Shown here: positions 43,560 to 53,802 of the stretch, one piece after another | Layout of the letters: the number at the start of each line of letters is the position of its first letter | Position numbering within the stretch: the stretch's first letter is position 1 | DNA from: Flavobacterium psychroterrae | Lineage (GTDB): Bacteria > Bacteroidota > Bacteroidia > Flavobacteriales > Flavobacteriaceae | DNA: 64,000 nucleotides | NCBI RefSeq assembly: GCF_018380615.1 | Contig: NZ_JAGYVZ010000002.1 | Location: forward strand, 310,001-374,000 | Direction: 5' to 3' | Notes under the pieces: generated by a model | What the model was told of the DNA's origin: nothing | Seen by the model: the letters and a program-made list of their open reading frames with translations, nothing else | The model's database searches: none | Position numbers and translations under genes: made by a program

Positions 43560-43672
43560 AATATAAATTCCAATATTTTAAATTCCAAATTTCAATACGA
43601 GGTTAAACTTGATTGGGATTTGGAATTTAAAATATTGGAATTTCCTTTTTTTATTTGGAATTTATCTATTTT
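43560..43672. repeat. TTTGGAATTT-type inverted repeat before ruvB
   Basis: AAATTCCAATATTTTAAATTCCAAATTT (in pieces, 43563-43592) is complementary to TTTGGAATTTAAAATATTGG (from about 43619). Same vocabulary as at 3933-4069 and 21655-21815. Confidence 0.6.
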
Positions 43673-43691
43673 ACAAACTGATTACTTTGTC

Positions 43692-43699
43692 TATCTTTG
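43692..43699 (+). promoter_or_regulatory. -7 element of ruvB
   Basis: TATCTTTG matches TANNTTTG and lies only 4 bases before the ruvB ATG, so the transcript may begin at or beside the start codon. Confidence 0.5.
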
Positions 43700-43703
43700 T
43701 AAA

Positions 43704-44726
43704 ATGAATGAGAACCTAGATCCCACTACAAATGGGTACAACCCTGAAGAATTTGATCTTGAAAAAAAATTACGTCCGCTGTCATTTGATGACTTTGCCG
43801 GACAAGATCAAGTTTTAGAAAATTTAAAAATTTTTGTTGCTGCCGCTAATCAGCGTGGTGAAGCTCTTGATCATACACTTTTTCATGGTCCTCCCGGATT
43901 AGGAAAAACTACTTTGGCAAATATTCTGGCGAATGAACTTGAAGTTGGAATTAAAATTACTTCCGGACCTGTTTTAGACAAACCAGGAGATTTAGCTGGT
44001 TTGTTGACTAATCTTGACGAAAGAGATGTTTTATTTATCGATGAAATTCACCGTTTGAGTCCAATTGTTGAAGAGTATTTATATTCGGCAATGGAAGATT
44101 TTAAAATTGATATTATGATCGAGTCTGGTCCAAATGCCAGAACAGTCCAAATCAATTTAAATCCATTTACTTTAATAGGTGCGACAACTCGTTCAGGATT
44201 ATTGACTGCACCAATGCGTGCCCGTTTTGGAATTTCATCACGATTACAATATTATACCACTGAACTTTTGACCAGTATTGTAGAAAGAAGTTCTTCTATT
44301 CTTAAAATGCCAATTTCATTAGATGCCGCAATAGAAATCGCAGGAAGAAGTCGTGGTACGCCTCGTATTGCAAATGCATTGTTACGAAGAGTACGTGATT
44401 TTGCACAAATAAAAGGGAATGGAACTATTGATCTTGAAATTGCACGGTATGCATTAAAAGCACTTCACGTCGATGCACACGGACTTGATGAAATGGATAA
44501 TAAAATATTGTTAACCATTATCAATAAGTTCAAAGGTGGACCAGTTGGACTTTCAACTTTGGCTACAGCTGTTTCTGAAAGTAGTGAAACTATTGAGGAA
44601 GTATATGAACCATTCTTAATTCAGGAAGGGTTTATTATGCGCACGCCACGTGGAAGAGAAGTTACAGATAAAGCGTATAAACACTTAGGTAAAATAAATA
44701 CGAACATTCAAGGAGGATTATTTTAA
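43704..44726 (+). CDS. ruvB: Holliday junction branch migration helicase RuvB
   Basis: This 340-residue AAA+ motor drives branch migration with RuvA. The start is the ATG at 43704 ([34 protein letters not shown]). The frame further upstream lies in an intergenic repeat. Walker A is [10 protein letters not shown], Walker B is [10 protein letters not shown], and sensor 1 is IGATTRSG. A winged helix lies at the C terminus. P450 and queG follow closely, likely in one transcript. ruvA is about 16 kb away in this window. Confidence 0.97.
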   Translation: MNENLDPTTNGYNPEEFDLEKKLRPLSFDDFAGQDQVLENLKIFVAAANQRGEALDHTLFHGPPGLGKTTLANILANELEVGIKITSGPVLDKPGDLAGLLTNLDERDVLFIDEIHRLSPIVEEYLYSAMEDFKIDIMIESGPNARTVQINLNPFTLIGATTRSGLLTAPMRARFGISSRLQYYTTELLTSIVERSSSILKMPISLDAAIEIAGRSRGTPRIANALLRRVRDFAQIKGNGTIDLEIARYALKALHVDAHGLDEMDNKILLTIINKFKGGPVGLSTLATAVSESSETIEEVYEPFLIQEGFIMRTPRGREVTDKAYKHLGKINTNIQGGLF

Positions 44727-44736
44727 TGCTGTTATA

Positions 44737-46089
44737 ATGTCTGAAAATAGAAAGTATAATTATCCAGTCAGGCTTTCAATATTAAGATTCCTTCTTGATG
44801 CTGAAGGAGTGCGTAGAAATCCGATTCCATTTCACAAGAGATATTTTGATCAATTTGGTGATTCCTTTTCTCTTAAAATTGGTTCTTCTAAGCATATAAT
44901 TTTATCAAGGGATAATGAAGTTGCCCAATATATTTTACAAAAGAATCAAAAGAATTATCATAAATCTAAATTTCAGTCAGTATATCTTTCAAAATATTTA
45001 GGTAAAGGTCTTTTAACTGTTGATGGCGATTTTTGGCTCAAACAAAGAAGACTTATTCAGCCTGCGTTTCATAAGCAAAAGATGAACCAATTGGTCGAGA
45101 ACATGAATGCAACTATTACTTCTGAATTAGGGAGTTTAGTGGAAGAAAAACCAATTGATCTTTTTCCTGTAATGAGTCAGTTAGCATTTAATGTTGTCGC
45201 TAAATCATTATTTCAGCTTTCAATTTCGGATGAAAAATTAAATCGTATAAAATATATTATTGAAGAAGTTCAGAATTTCTTAATCAAAGAAATTAGACTT
45301 CCTCATAAAAGTTGGTGGTTTTCCTTAAGCGGTCAAGTGAAAAAGCATCTTGAATTGGCTGAGGAGAATAATCAAATTATTCAGGAAATAATTGAGGACA
45401 GAATGACTTCGAAAGAAGAAATTAATGATCTGCTGAATATGCTTTTGGAAACTCGTTATGAAGATACTGGAGAAGGCATGTCAGTGCGTCAATTAGTTGA
45501 TGAAATTAAAGTACTTTTTATTGCCGGACATGAAACTACCGCAAATGCATTGACTTTTACTTTACATCTTTTGGGAAGAAATCCTGAGGTGCAGCAGAAA
45601 GTTTTTGATGAGATTGTAGAAATTCAAACTCAAACGAATGATATAGTAGAGCAACTTCAAAAGATGACTTATACCAATGCAGTTTTAAATGAATCGATGC
45701 GTTTATATCCACCAGCCTGGATTACCGATAGACAAAACGTGACAGATGATACACTTGCTGGTTTTCATATAAAAAAAGAAACTTTAATTGGTGTTTCTTT
45801 TTATGAGTTACATCGAAATCCTAAATATTGGGAAAATCCGGAGGAATTTAATCCGGAACGTTTTCTTGGTGAGCAGAAAAAGCAATCCATGCAATATTTT
45901 TATCCGTTTGGTGCGGGTCCCAGAATGTGCATTGGATCAGGATTTGCTATTTATGAAATGTGTTTAACAATTTCTCAAATAGTAAAAAAATATGAGATTA
46001 AATCTACTGCTGAAACTATTCAGTTTAATCCTTTAATTACCTTAAAACCCGTTGGAGTAGAAGTATTATTTTCTAAAAGATGGCAATAA
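44737..46089 (+). CDS. Cytochrome P450
   Basis: This 450-residue monooxygenase has the I-helix AGHETT motif at 263-268, ExxR (Glu319-Arg322 in NESMRLYPP) and the haem-binding loop [13 protein letters not shown] with axial Cys398. All P450 hallmarks are present, and no N-terminal membrane anchor is seen, so it is probably a soluble enzyme needing a separate reductase or ferredoxin. Substrate unknown. Fatty acid or aromatic hydroxylation are generic options. It starts 10 bases after ruvB and overlaps queG by 10 bases. Confidence 0.92.
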   Translation: MSENRKYNYPVRLSILRFLLDAEGVRRNPIPFHKRYFDQFGDSFSLKIGSSKHIILSRDNEVAQYILQKNQKNYHKSKFQSVYLSKYLGKGLLTVDGDFWLKQRRLIQPAFHKQKMNQLVENMNATITSELGSLVEEKPIDLFPVMSQLAFNVVAKSLFQLSISDEKLNRIKYIIEEVQNFLIKEIRLPHKSWWFSLSGQVKKHLELAEENNQIIQEIIEDRMTSKEEINDLLNMLLETRYEDTGEGMSVRQLVDEIKVLFIAGHETTANALTFTLHLLGRNPEVQQKVFDEIVEIQTQTNDIVEQLQKMTYTNAVLNESMRLYPPAWITDRQNVTDDTLAGFHIKKETLIGVSFYELHRNPKYWENPEEFNPERFLGEQKKQSMQYFYPFGAGPRMCIGSGFAIYEMCLTISQIVKKYEIKSTAETIQFNPLITLKPVGVEVLFSKRWQ

Positions 46090-47006
46090 ATTCTAAGGAG
46101 ACATATTCGACCTTTATAAAATCAGAAGCAAAACGACTTGGTTTTCTTTCTTGCGGAATATCTAAAGCGGGTTTTCTGGAAGAAGAAGCGCCACGACTTG
46201 AAAAATGGTTGAATAACAATCATCATGGGCAAATGGCCTATATGGAAAATTATTTTGATAAACGATTAGATCCTACTTTGTTGGTAGATGATGCCAAAAG
46301 CGTGGTTTCGCTATTACTCAATTATTATCCGGAGGAAACTCAAACTCAGGAAAGTTTTAAGATCTCGAAATATGCTTATGGTCAGGATTATCATTTTGTA
46401 ATAAAAGAGAAATTAAAAGAATTTTTACATTCAATACAGGAAAATATCGGAGATGTTTCTGGTCGGGCTTTTGTTGATTCTGCGCCTGTTCTGGATAGAG
46501 CTTGGGCTGCTAAAAGTGGATTAGGGTGGATTGGTAAAAGTGGAAATCTATTAACTCAAAAGGTAGGTTCTTTTTATTTTATTGCAGAGCTTATCCTTGA
46601 TTTAGAACTAGAATACGATCATGCAACTACAGATCATTGTGGTTCTTGTACAGCTTGTATTGATGCTTGTCCTACACAAGCAATTGTTGCTCCCCATGTA
46701 GTTGACGGAAGCAAATGCATCTCTTATTACACCATTGAACTAAAAGAGAACATTCCTTATGAAATGAAAGGAAAATTTGATGAGTGGATGTTTGGTTGTG
46801 ATACTTGCCAGGATGTTTGTCCCTGGAACCGGTTCTCGAAACCTCATTCAGAACCACTATTTAATCCTAATCCGGAATTACTTTCTTTTTCCAAAAAAGA
46901 CTGGATTGAAATTACAGAAGAAACTTTCCGTGCAGTTTTTAAAAACTCTCCAATTAAAAGAACCAAGTTTGATGGTTTACGACGAAATGTGAAATTTTTA
47001 GAATAA
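46080..47006 (+). CDS. queG: Epoxyqueuosine reductase QueG
   Basis: This 308-residue cobalamin-dependent iron-sulfur enzyme reduces epoxyqueuosine to queuosine in tRNA. The N-terminal catalytic domain includes [22 protein letters not shown]. Two [4Fe-4S] motifs follow: [12 protein letters not shown] and [10 protein letters not shown]. It overlaps the P450 gene by 10 bases. Length is a little short of some proteobacterial QueG proteins, which carry extra HEAT repeats. Confidence 0.95.
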   Translation: MAINSKETYSTFIKSEAKRLGFLSCGISKAGFLEEEAPRLEKWLNNNHHGQMAYMENYFDKRLDPTLLVDDAKSVVSLLLNYYPEETQTQESFKISKYAYGQDYHFVIKEKLKEFLHSIQENIGDVSGRAFVDSAPVLDRAWAAKSGLGWIGKSGNLLTQKVGSFYFIAELILDLELEYDHATTDHCGSCTACIDACPTQAIVAPHVVDGSKCISYYTIELKENIPYEMKGKFDEWMFGCDTCQDVCPWNRFSKPHSEPLFNPNPELLSFSKKDWIEITEETFRAVFKNSPIKRTKFDGLRRNVKFLE

Positions 47007-47494
47007 AAACTTACACTTCTTTTTATTCTTCAGGGAGTATACATATTATTTTGGATTATTTTAATATTTGTAGGATTTTACTTTTTTGTTTTAAAATTTG
47101 ATAAATAATGACAATTCTTTAATAAATTAAGAATTTTCTGTGGTTTGGTTATCAAATAGTTATTTTTTTTGTTGTCTTAAGTTAATTTTATTTTCTAAAA
47201 CGTGTAATTCAACGTTTATCCGTGTAGTTTGACGACTAAAGTAGCTAGTACAGAGGTGTTTGTATATTTTCGCGACTCCAAAACTACTAATCTAACCGAG
47301 AGACAATTTTTGTGTCTTGAACCTAATGCTATTTATGGTCCAAACGCTACATTATTTTTTTAAAGATCTAAAAAAGTTTTTTATAAAACTTTTAAAATCC
47401 ATTTCTCTTATTTTATCGTATCTCCTCTACATGTTGAATGCTAATTTGGGCTATTCAGCCTTTGGTATTTCTATATTTAAAATCATCGTTATTT
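47007..47494. other. Intergenic region upstream of the adhesin operon
   Basis: This region of about 490 bases holds a pair of 14-base direct repeats (47201-47234, described separately) and a possible -7 element TATATTTT at 47263-47270. A 61-codon frame (47317-47502) overlaps the adhesin start and has no coding character. No terminator hairpin after queG is obvious. Confidence 0.5.
47201..47234 (+). promoter_or_regulatory. Direct-repeat operator candidate upstream of the adhesin operon
   Basis: CGTGTAATTCAACG (47201-47214) and CGTGTAGTTTGACG (47221-47234) match at 11 of 14 positions and repeat with a 20-base period, two helical turns. They end 28 bases before a TATATTTT box. This layout suits a dimeric activator such as LytTR or response-regulator types. 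Confidence 0.5.
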
Positions 47495-50400
47495 ATGTGT
47501 AACTCTATCTTTGGTCAATCTAAATTATTTAGACTAAATTTTCTTGTTTTATTGTTAGTACTGGTTAGCTATAATGCATCAGCGCAGTTTTACACAAAAC
47601 ATTACATTGCACCGGCACCCTGGCAATATTTTAGCAAAGCAAATGAAATTGTTATTGCAACAAATTCGGCTACTACAGTAAATATCACTCTAAAAAAGAG
47701 TGACGGTACTCTTGAAGCAAATTTGACAGCCATAAAAGGAGCGCCAGCAATTTATAGATTTAAGTTGCTTTCTAAAAATCTATCTATGAATCCATTAAAT
47801 ACAGTTATCAATGCTGCTGGTTTAATTGTAGAAAGTACTGCACCTACATCAATTAATATGCGAAATATTGCTTCTGATGACTATGTAAACGGAGAAAATG
47901 TAGATGCTAATATGAAAGGAAATGCGGCATTAACAAGTTTTGGTGATGCAGGAATTGGAGTTCGATTTAGAGTAGGATATTACAGAGATGGTTCTTTAGG
48001 AAATTTTGGTAGTTTAGGTGATCAACGTCCTATTTATAGTATCATGGCAATAACAAATGGGACGTCGGTGACTATAGACGGTGTTGTTAAAGCAACTTTA
48101 GATGCCGGTCAAAGTTATTTGTTTAAAGCTCCAATAGGGACTTTGGTACAATCATCAAATTCAAGTGTGATGAATACCTCTGCTGCAATTGATACACCTG
48201 GAGGATGTGGAGACGGAGCATTTAATCAGATTCCACCCGAATCAGTTTTAGGTTCAGAATATTTTATTGAAAGAGGAAAAGGAAATGATACAGCGGAGCA
48301 AACTACGGTTGTTGCTACAAAAGACAATACTACAGTTACAGTTGATAGCTATTCGGTTACAGGAGCATTAGTAGGAACAAAAACAACAATATTAGCAACG
48401 GCAGGTAAATTCTTTACTTTTGTTAATGGGGTTACAGCCGCTAACTTTTCAGCTTCAAGAGTTTCCGCAGATAAAAATGTAGTGGTGTATTCCGGGACAG
48501 CACAATCTTGTGAAGTCGATATTTCAACCATTGCACCAGTATCAGAATGTGGAGGATCAAATTTTATTGAAACTGCTAAATTTAGGAATTATGGAACAGG
48601 ATCTTTACCCTATTTTGGCTATGTTCTTTTGAAAGATGCAACGGCTGTTGTAAATGTAAATGGAACTAATATTGAAACAGTAACAGGTATTAATGCACGT
48701 CACCAATTAGGATCAACAGGCTGGTATATAATTAACTTTGAAGATACACAAATAGGAAGTCCAAATGTTCTTTCGATATCAAGTACAGCTAAATTAACAG
48801 TTTCGATTGTACAGCAAGGAGGAGGATTTTCTATGGCAGGGTTTTTCTCAAATTTTGCTGCTCAGCCAGAAGATCCAACTATGGCATATGTTTCAGGAGG
48901 AGGATGTACGAACAATACAGCGACTCTTACAACCCCTTCAGGTTTTACACCATATCAATGGTATTTTAATGGTACACCGATAACAAATGCAAACTCAAAT
49001 TCATATATAGCTACAAAAACAGGATCCTACTCGGTTGCGTCAACTTTGGCTTGTGGCGTTCAAACCCAATCCAAACCCGTTAGCGTAACATTATGTACTG
49101 ATTTAGGAATTACAAAAACAGTTGACAATGCGACTCCTTGCGTAGGTTCTAATGTGGAATTTACTGTGAAGCTAAGTAATTTAGGAGTTAATAATTCTAC
49201 CGGAGTTTCTGTAAATGATTTACTTCCTACAGGATACACATTTATAAGTTCAACACAAACAGTTGGAAGTTACAATTCAGCAACAGGAGTTTGGAGTATT
49301 GGTGATGTAAGCGGAGGAATTACTGAAACATTAAAAGTTATTGCTAAAGTAAATGCTACAGGAGTTTACACTAACACAGCAGCATTACCCGCTACGACCA
49401 CAGATAGTGATATGACTAATAATTCGGCAAGTGTTTCTACTACGCCAAATCCATTACCGACATTAGTTATTACTAATCCGGCTGCAGTTTGTTCTCCATC
49501 AAAAGTTGATATTACTGCTCCGGCAATTACAGCAGGAAGTTCATCAGGTTTAACTTTTACTTATTGGACAAACTCAACGGCGACAACATCATATGCAACT
49601 CCAACAGCAGCTACAACAGGTACATATTATATTAAGGGAACAACTGCTTTAGGATGTTCAGATATAAAACCAGTAGTTGTAACGGTAAATGCAACTCCGA
49701 CCGCACCAACGGCTTCAGCTCAAAGTTTCTGTTCAGCAGATGCTAAAAAGGTCAATGAATTAGTTGCTACAGGAAGTGCTCTAAAATGGTACAATACGAA
49801 TACAGGCGGAACAGCTTATTTAGGTACAGAATTATTATCAACAGGAACTTATTATGTAAGCCAAACTTCTGCAAGTAATTGTGAGAGTAGCAGAACATCA
49901 GTATTGGTAACCGTAAATCCAACTCCGGCAACACCAACAATAGTTTCAACAGCGCCAACATGTTTATCAGCTGGAATTTCGAAAGTATCAAATTACAATT
50001 CAAACTTATCTTACATTTTTACTCCAACGGGTCCAAGTGTCGCTTCATCTGGTATTATTTCTGGAATGGCGGTTGGAACAGATTATACTGTCACTGCTAA
50101 AAGCATAAGTAATTGTAGTTCTACATCAACATCAGTTTTTAAAAATAATGCGATGTTGATTACGCCAAATGTACCAACGATTGCATCAACTGCTCCAACA
50201 TGTTCATCTGACGGAATTTCCACAGTATCAAATTACGATTCAGGTTTAACGTATACTTTTAATCCAACAGGACCAAGTATAGCTTCAACAGGGATTATCT
50301 CAGGAATGACAATCGGAACGGATTATACGCTTACGGCAGGAAATACAACTTGTACTTCTGTGGCAACATCAGTTTTTACAAATAATATGATGTTGGTAAC

Positions 50401-53400
50401 GCCAGCAATACCAAATGTAGTTTCAACTGCTCCAACATGTTCATCTGATGCAATCTCCACAATATCAAATTACGATTCAGGTTTAACGTATACATTTAAT
50501 CCAACAGGACCAACAATTGCTTCAACAGGAGTAATTTCGGGAATGATTATCGGAATGGATTATACGATTACGGCTGGAAATGCAACTTGTACTTCTGTGG
50601 CAACATCAGCATTTAAAAATAATGCGATGTTGATAACGCCTGCAATTCCAACAATTGTATCGACGGCTTCGACATGTTCATCTGATGGAATCTCCACAAT
50701 ATCAAATTATGATTCAAGTTTAACATATACTTTTAATCCAACAGGACCAACAATAACTTCGACAGGGATTATCTCAGGAATGACAATCGGAACGGATTAT
50801 ACGATTACGGCAGGAAATGCAACTTGTACCTCTGTGGCAACATCAGTTTTTAAAAATAATGCGATGTTGATTACGCCAAATGTTCCAACAATTGTATCGA
50901 CGGCTTCGACATGTTCATCTGATGGAATCTCCACAATATCAAATTATGATTCAGGTTTAACGTATACTTTTAATCCAACAGGACCAAGTATAGCTTCGAC
51001 AGGGATTATTTCAGGAATGACAATCGGAGTGGATTATACGATTACGGCTGGAAATGCAACTTGTACTTCTGTGGCAACATCAGTTTTTAAAAATAATGCG
51101 ATGTTGATTACGCCAAATTTTCCTACGATTGCATCAACTGCTCCGACATGTTCATCTGACGGAATCTCCACAATATCAAATTATGATTCAAGTTTAACTT
51201 ATATTTTCAATCCAACAGGACCAACAATTACTTCAACAGGGGTTATCTCGGGAATGATCATCGGAACAGATTATACGCTTACGGCTGGAAATACGAATTG
51301 TACTTCTGTGTCAACATCGGCTTTTAGAAATAAGGAAATGTTGGTAACGCCCGCAGTTCCTTTATTAAGCGCGATAACTCAGCTGATATGTGGTACAACA
51401 ATGGGAAGTTTTACAATAACAAATTTTAATGCTACATATAATTACTTGATAACACCTTCGACAGGTGTTACTCAAAACGGAAATATAATTACTGCTCCAG
51501 CAGGAACTTACAATATTGTAGCACGGGCTAATGGTTGTGAATCTTTAAATTCAAGTGTTGTTATTGGTTCTAAAATTTGTGCCATTGCTGACGCTACTTA
51601 TGGAACACAAATAACATCAACAACAGCGATAACGGTAGGAAACGTTACAACAAATGATACTTTAAATGGATTTCCGGTTACATCAACGAATACTAATGTA
51701 CTGCCAATTACAACAGGTCCACTTAGTATTGATGCAAATGGCGAATTGACTTTGGCTCCAAATACTGCATCAGGAACTTATACTATTGATTATACGATAT
51801 GTGAAGATGGAGTAAATCCAGCGAATTGTGCAACAACAACAGCAACAGTTGTAGTTGGGAATACTTTAATTGCAAATGTTGATAATAGTTTTAGAGCGCA
51901 AACATCATCAGCAACAATAATTACAGTTGGAAATGTTACCACAAACGATACTTTAAACGGGATTCCTGTTACATCTGCCAATACCAATGTAACGCCAATT
52001 AAAACTGGTCCGCTAAATATTGATGCAAATGGCGAATTAACTTTGGATACCAATACACCAGCAGGAACTTACACAATTACTTACCAAATTTGTGAAGAAG
52101 GAGCAAACCCGGCAAATTGTGCTTCTAACACTGCTACGGTTTTGGTTGAAAAAGGAGTAATTATTGCATTAACCGAAAATACGCAGCCAATAAATGGCAG
52201 TATTGGTGGAACTACATTTTCATTAACGGATAATGATAGATTGAACGGAATTCCCGTAGTAATCACAAATAATCCAGGCGGAGTAATCTTAACTGCGATA
52301 AATGTTCCAACAGGATTAATCTTAAATGCTGACGGTACAGTCACAGTAAAAGCAGGAACTTCAATAGGAAACTATGAAATTGAATATAGTATTTGTGAAT
52401 ATATAAACCCTACAAATAATTGTGCTTCTGTAAAAAGTTATGTTCCGGTGACAGGAGCAATTTTACAGGCAAATAATGATAATGCAGGAACTGTTGATAG
52501 TAATAAAGGGCAAAATTCGGCAACAAATATATTCAATAATGATACTTTAAACGGACTAGTAGTTAATCCTGCAGATTTGATTTTAACAACTGTTATTTCA
52601 AATCCTAATTTAATTTTAAATTCAAATGGAACAATTACAGTAAAACAAGGAACGCCATCTGGAAATTATGAATTAAGATATCAAATATGCGAAGCTTTAA
52701 ACGCATCTAATTGTAGTGAAGCGGTTGTGAAAATTTCCGTAGTGAATGTTGTAGGTGTTACTCCGCCAATAGTACCAATTGTACCGCTAACACAAATTGT
52801 TGTAGTTAATGAAACTGCCAGTGTTGACGGAATAAATGGTTCACTTGAATTTATCAACATTTTAGACAATGATTTACTAAAAGGTTTACCCATTAATTCT
52901 GCTGATGTTGTAATTACAAATACACCAAATCCTTATTTTGAATTCAATTTAGATGGAACTGTAAATGTAAAACCCAATACGCCCGGAGGAAATTATACAT
53001 TGCCATACCAAGTTTGTGAAAAAGCAAATTCATCTAATTGCGGCAACGGAATTTTAACGGTTTTTGTTGAAGTTCCTTCTATTGCGATTATTAAAACAGC
53101 AATATTTAATGACGAAAATAATAGTGGATTCGCAAATGCAGGTGAAACTATTACTTATAAATTTAAAGTAACAAATACAGGAAACGTTCCATTAACTAGT
53201 ATTGTGATTTCAGATCCTTTGCCTGGAATTATAATTTCAGGACAAGCAATTGATTTAGAGGTAAACAAATCTGATGACAATAATTTTACAGCGACTTATA
53301 AAATCACACAAAGCGACATCAATAAAGGAAGCGTAAGCAATCAGGCAACTGTAAAAGGAACCAGCAAAAAAGGAATTACTGTCGAAGACAAATCAGATGG

Positions 53401-53752
53401 GGAGGATAATTCTGGTGACAAGCCAACTATAATGCCTTTGAATGGTTGTGTAATAAAAGTCTTTAATGCATTTTCTCCAAACGGAGACGAAAAAAATAAG
53501 AGATTTTATATTCAGGGATTAGAATGTTATACTGAAAACACAGTAGAAATTTACAATCGTTGGGGAGTTTTAGTTTACGATACAGATAATTATAATAATG
53601 AAGATCGTTCTTTTGTAGGTTTCTCAGCAGGGCGAACCACAATAAAACAAGCTGATGGATTGCCCGTAGGAACTTATTTTTATATTCTGAAATACAAAGA
53701 CACAGCTTCAAATCCGCATGAACTTTCAGGTTATTTATATATCAACAAATAA
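47495..53752 (+). CDS. Giant secreted repeat adhesin with T9SS type B sorting domain
   Basis: This 2085-residue cell-surface protein starts at ATG 47495 (MCNSIFGQSKLFRLN), with a signal peptide cleaved near Ala30 (YNASA, then QFYTKHYIAP). The N-terminal 450 residues are a large beta-rich region, tentatively of IgGFc-binding type. An Ig-like module and a DUF11 module (DLGITKTVDNATPCVGSNVEFTV) follow. Six tandem 79-80-residue repeats (about 810-1285) and about five NDTLNG-type repeats (about 1366-1855) form the stalk. A second DUF11-like module (IIKTAIFNDENNSGF) precedes the C-terminal sorting domain (about 1984-2085, SPNGDEKNKRFYI and VEIYNRWGVLVYDT), which directs secretion by the type IX system. 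Genes for PorP/SprF and an OmpA protein follow. A role in adhesion or gliding is inferred. Confidence 0.88.
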   Translation: MCNSIFGQSKLFRLNFLVLLLVLVSYNASAQFYTKHYIAPAPWQYFSKANEIVIATNSATTVNITLKKSDGTLEANLTAIKGAPAIYRFKLLSKNLSMNPLNTVINAAGLIVESTAPTSINMRNIASDDYVNGENVDANMKGNAALTSFGDAGIGVRFRVGYYRDGSLGNFGSLGDQRPIYSIMAITNGTSVTIDGVVKATLDAGQSYLFKAPIGTLVQSSNSSVMNTSAAIDTPGGCGDGAFNQIPPESVLGSEYFIERGKGNDTAEQTTVVATKDNTTVTVDSYSVTGALVGTKTTILATAGKFFTFVNGVTAANFSASRVSADKNVVVYSGTAQSCEVDISTIAPVSECGGSNFIETAKFRNYGTGSLPYFGYVLLKDATAVVNVNGTNIETVTGINARHQLGSTGWYIINFEDTQIGSPNVLSISSTAKLTVSIVQQGGGFSMAGFFSNFAAQPEDPTMAYVSGGGCTNNTATLTTPSGFTPYQWYFNGTPITNANSNSYIATKTGSYSVASTLACGVQTQSKPVSVTLCTDLGITKTVDNATPCVGSNVEFTVKLSNLGVNNSTGVSVNDLLPTGYTFISSTQTVGSYNSATGVWSIGDVSGGITETLKVIAKVNATGVYTNTAALPATTTDSDMTNNSASVSTTPNPLPTLVITNPAAVCSPSKVDITAPAITAGSSSGLTFTYWTNSTATTSYATPTAATTGTYYIKGTTALGCSDIKPVVVTVNATPTAPTASAQSFCSADAKKVNELVATGSALKWYNTNTGGTAYLGTELLSTGTYYVSQTSASNCESSRTSVLVTVNPTPATPTIVSTAPTCLSAGISKVSNYNSNLSYIFTPTGPSVASSGIISGMAVGTDYTVTAKSISNCSSTSTSVFKNNAMLITPNVPTIASTAPTCSSDGISTVSNYDSGLTYTFNPTGPSIASTGIISGMTIGTDYTLTAGNTTCTSVATSVFTNNMMLVTPAIPNVVSTAPTCSSDAISTISNYDSGLTYTFNPTGPTIASTGVISGMIIGMDYTITAGNATCTSVATSAFKNNAMLITPAIPTIVSTASTCSSDGISTISNYDSSLTYTFNPTGPTITSTGIISGMTIGTDYTITAGNATCTSVATSVFKNNAMLITPNVPTIVSTASTCSSDGISTISNYDSGLTYTFNPTGPSIASTGIISGMTIGVDYTITAGNATCTSVATSVFKNNAMLITPNFPTIASTAPTCSSDGISTISNYDSSLTYIFNPTGPTITSTGVISGMIIGTDYTLTAGNTNCTSVSTSAFRNKEMLVTPAVPLLSAITQLICGTTMGSFTITNFNATYNYLITPSTGVTQNGNIITAPAGTYNIVARANGCESLNSSVVIGSKICAIADATYGTQITSTTAITVGNVTTNDTLNGFPVTSTNTNVLPITTGPLSIDANGELTLAPNTASGTYTIDYTICEDGVNPANCATTTATVVVGNTLIANVDNSFRAQTSSATIITVGNVTTNDTLNGIPVTSANTNVTPIKTGPLNIDANGELTLDTNTPAGTYTITYQICEEGANPANCASNTATVLVEKGVIIALTENTQPINGSIGGTTFSLTDNDRLNGIPVVITNNPGGVILTAINVPTGLILNADGTVTVKAGTSIGNYEIEYSICEYINPTNNCASVKSYVPVTGAILQANNDNAGTVDSNKGQNSATNIFNNDTLNGLVVNPADLILTTVISNPNLILNSNGTITVKQGTPSGNYELRYQICEALNASNCSEAVVKISVVNVVGVTPPIVPIVPLTQIVVVNETASVDGINGSLEFINILDNDLLKGLPINSADVVITNTPNPYFEFNLDGTVNVKPNTPGGNYTLPYQVCEKANSSNCGNGILTVFVEVPSIAIIKTAIFNDENNSGFANAGETITYKFKVTNTGNVPLTSIVISDPLPGIIISGQAIDLEVNKSDDNNFTATYKITQSDINKGSVSNQATVKGTSKKGITVEDKSDGEDNSGDKPTIMPLNGCVIKVFNAFSPNGDEKNKRFYIQGLECYTENTVEIYNRWGVLVYDTDNYNNEDRSFVGFSAGRTTIKQADGLPVGTYFYILKYKDTASNPHELSGYLYINK
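49922..51349 (+). repeat. Six tandem 237-240-base coding repeats in the adhesin
   Basis: The word ACATGTTCATCTGA or its variant recurs with a 237-base period from about 50201 to 51149, and a first unit begins 240 bases earlier. Units encode CSSDGISTISNYDSGLTYTF with minor changes. Middle units are nearly identical at DNA level, which suggests recent duplication or gene conversion. Confidence 0.9.
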
Positions 53753-53802
53753 AATTATAAATGGTTTAGCTGTTTGCTAATCCGCTTTTTAAAGCTTTTT
53801 AA

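Noticed and set aside
47317..47502. 61-codon frame upstream of the adhesin
   Set aside because: It overlaps the adhesin start in another frame and reads as hydrophobic AT-rich sequence with no supporting signal.
49922..51349. CRISPR or satellite array
   Set aside because: The 237-base units are in frame inside the adhesin coding sequence and encode protein repeats.
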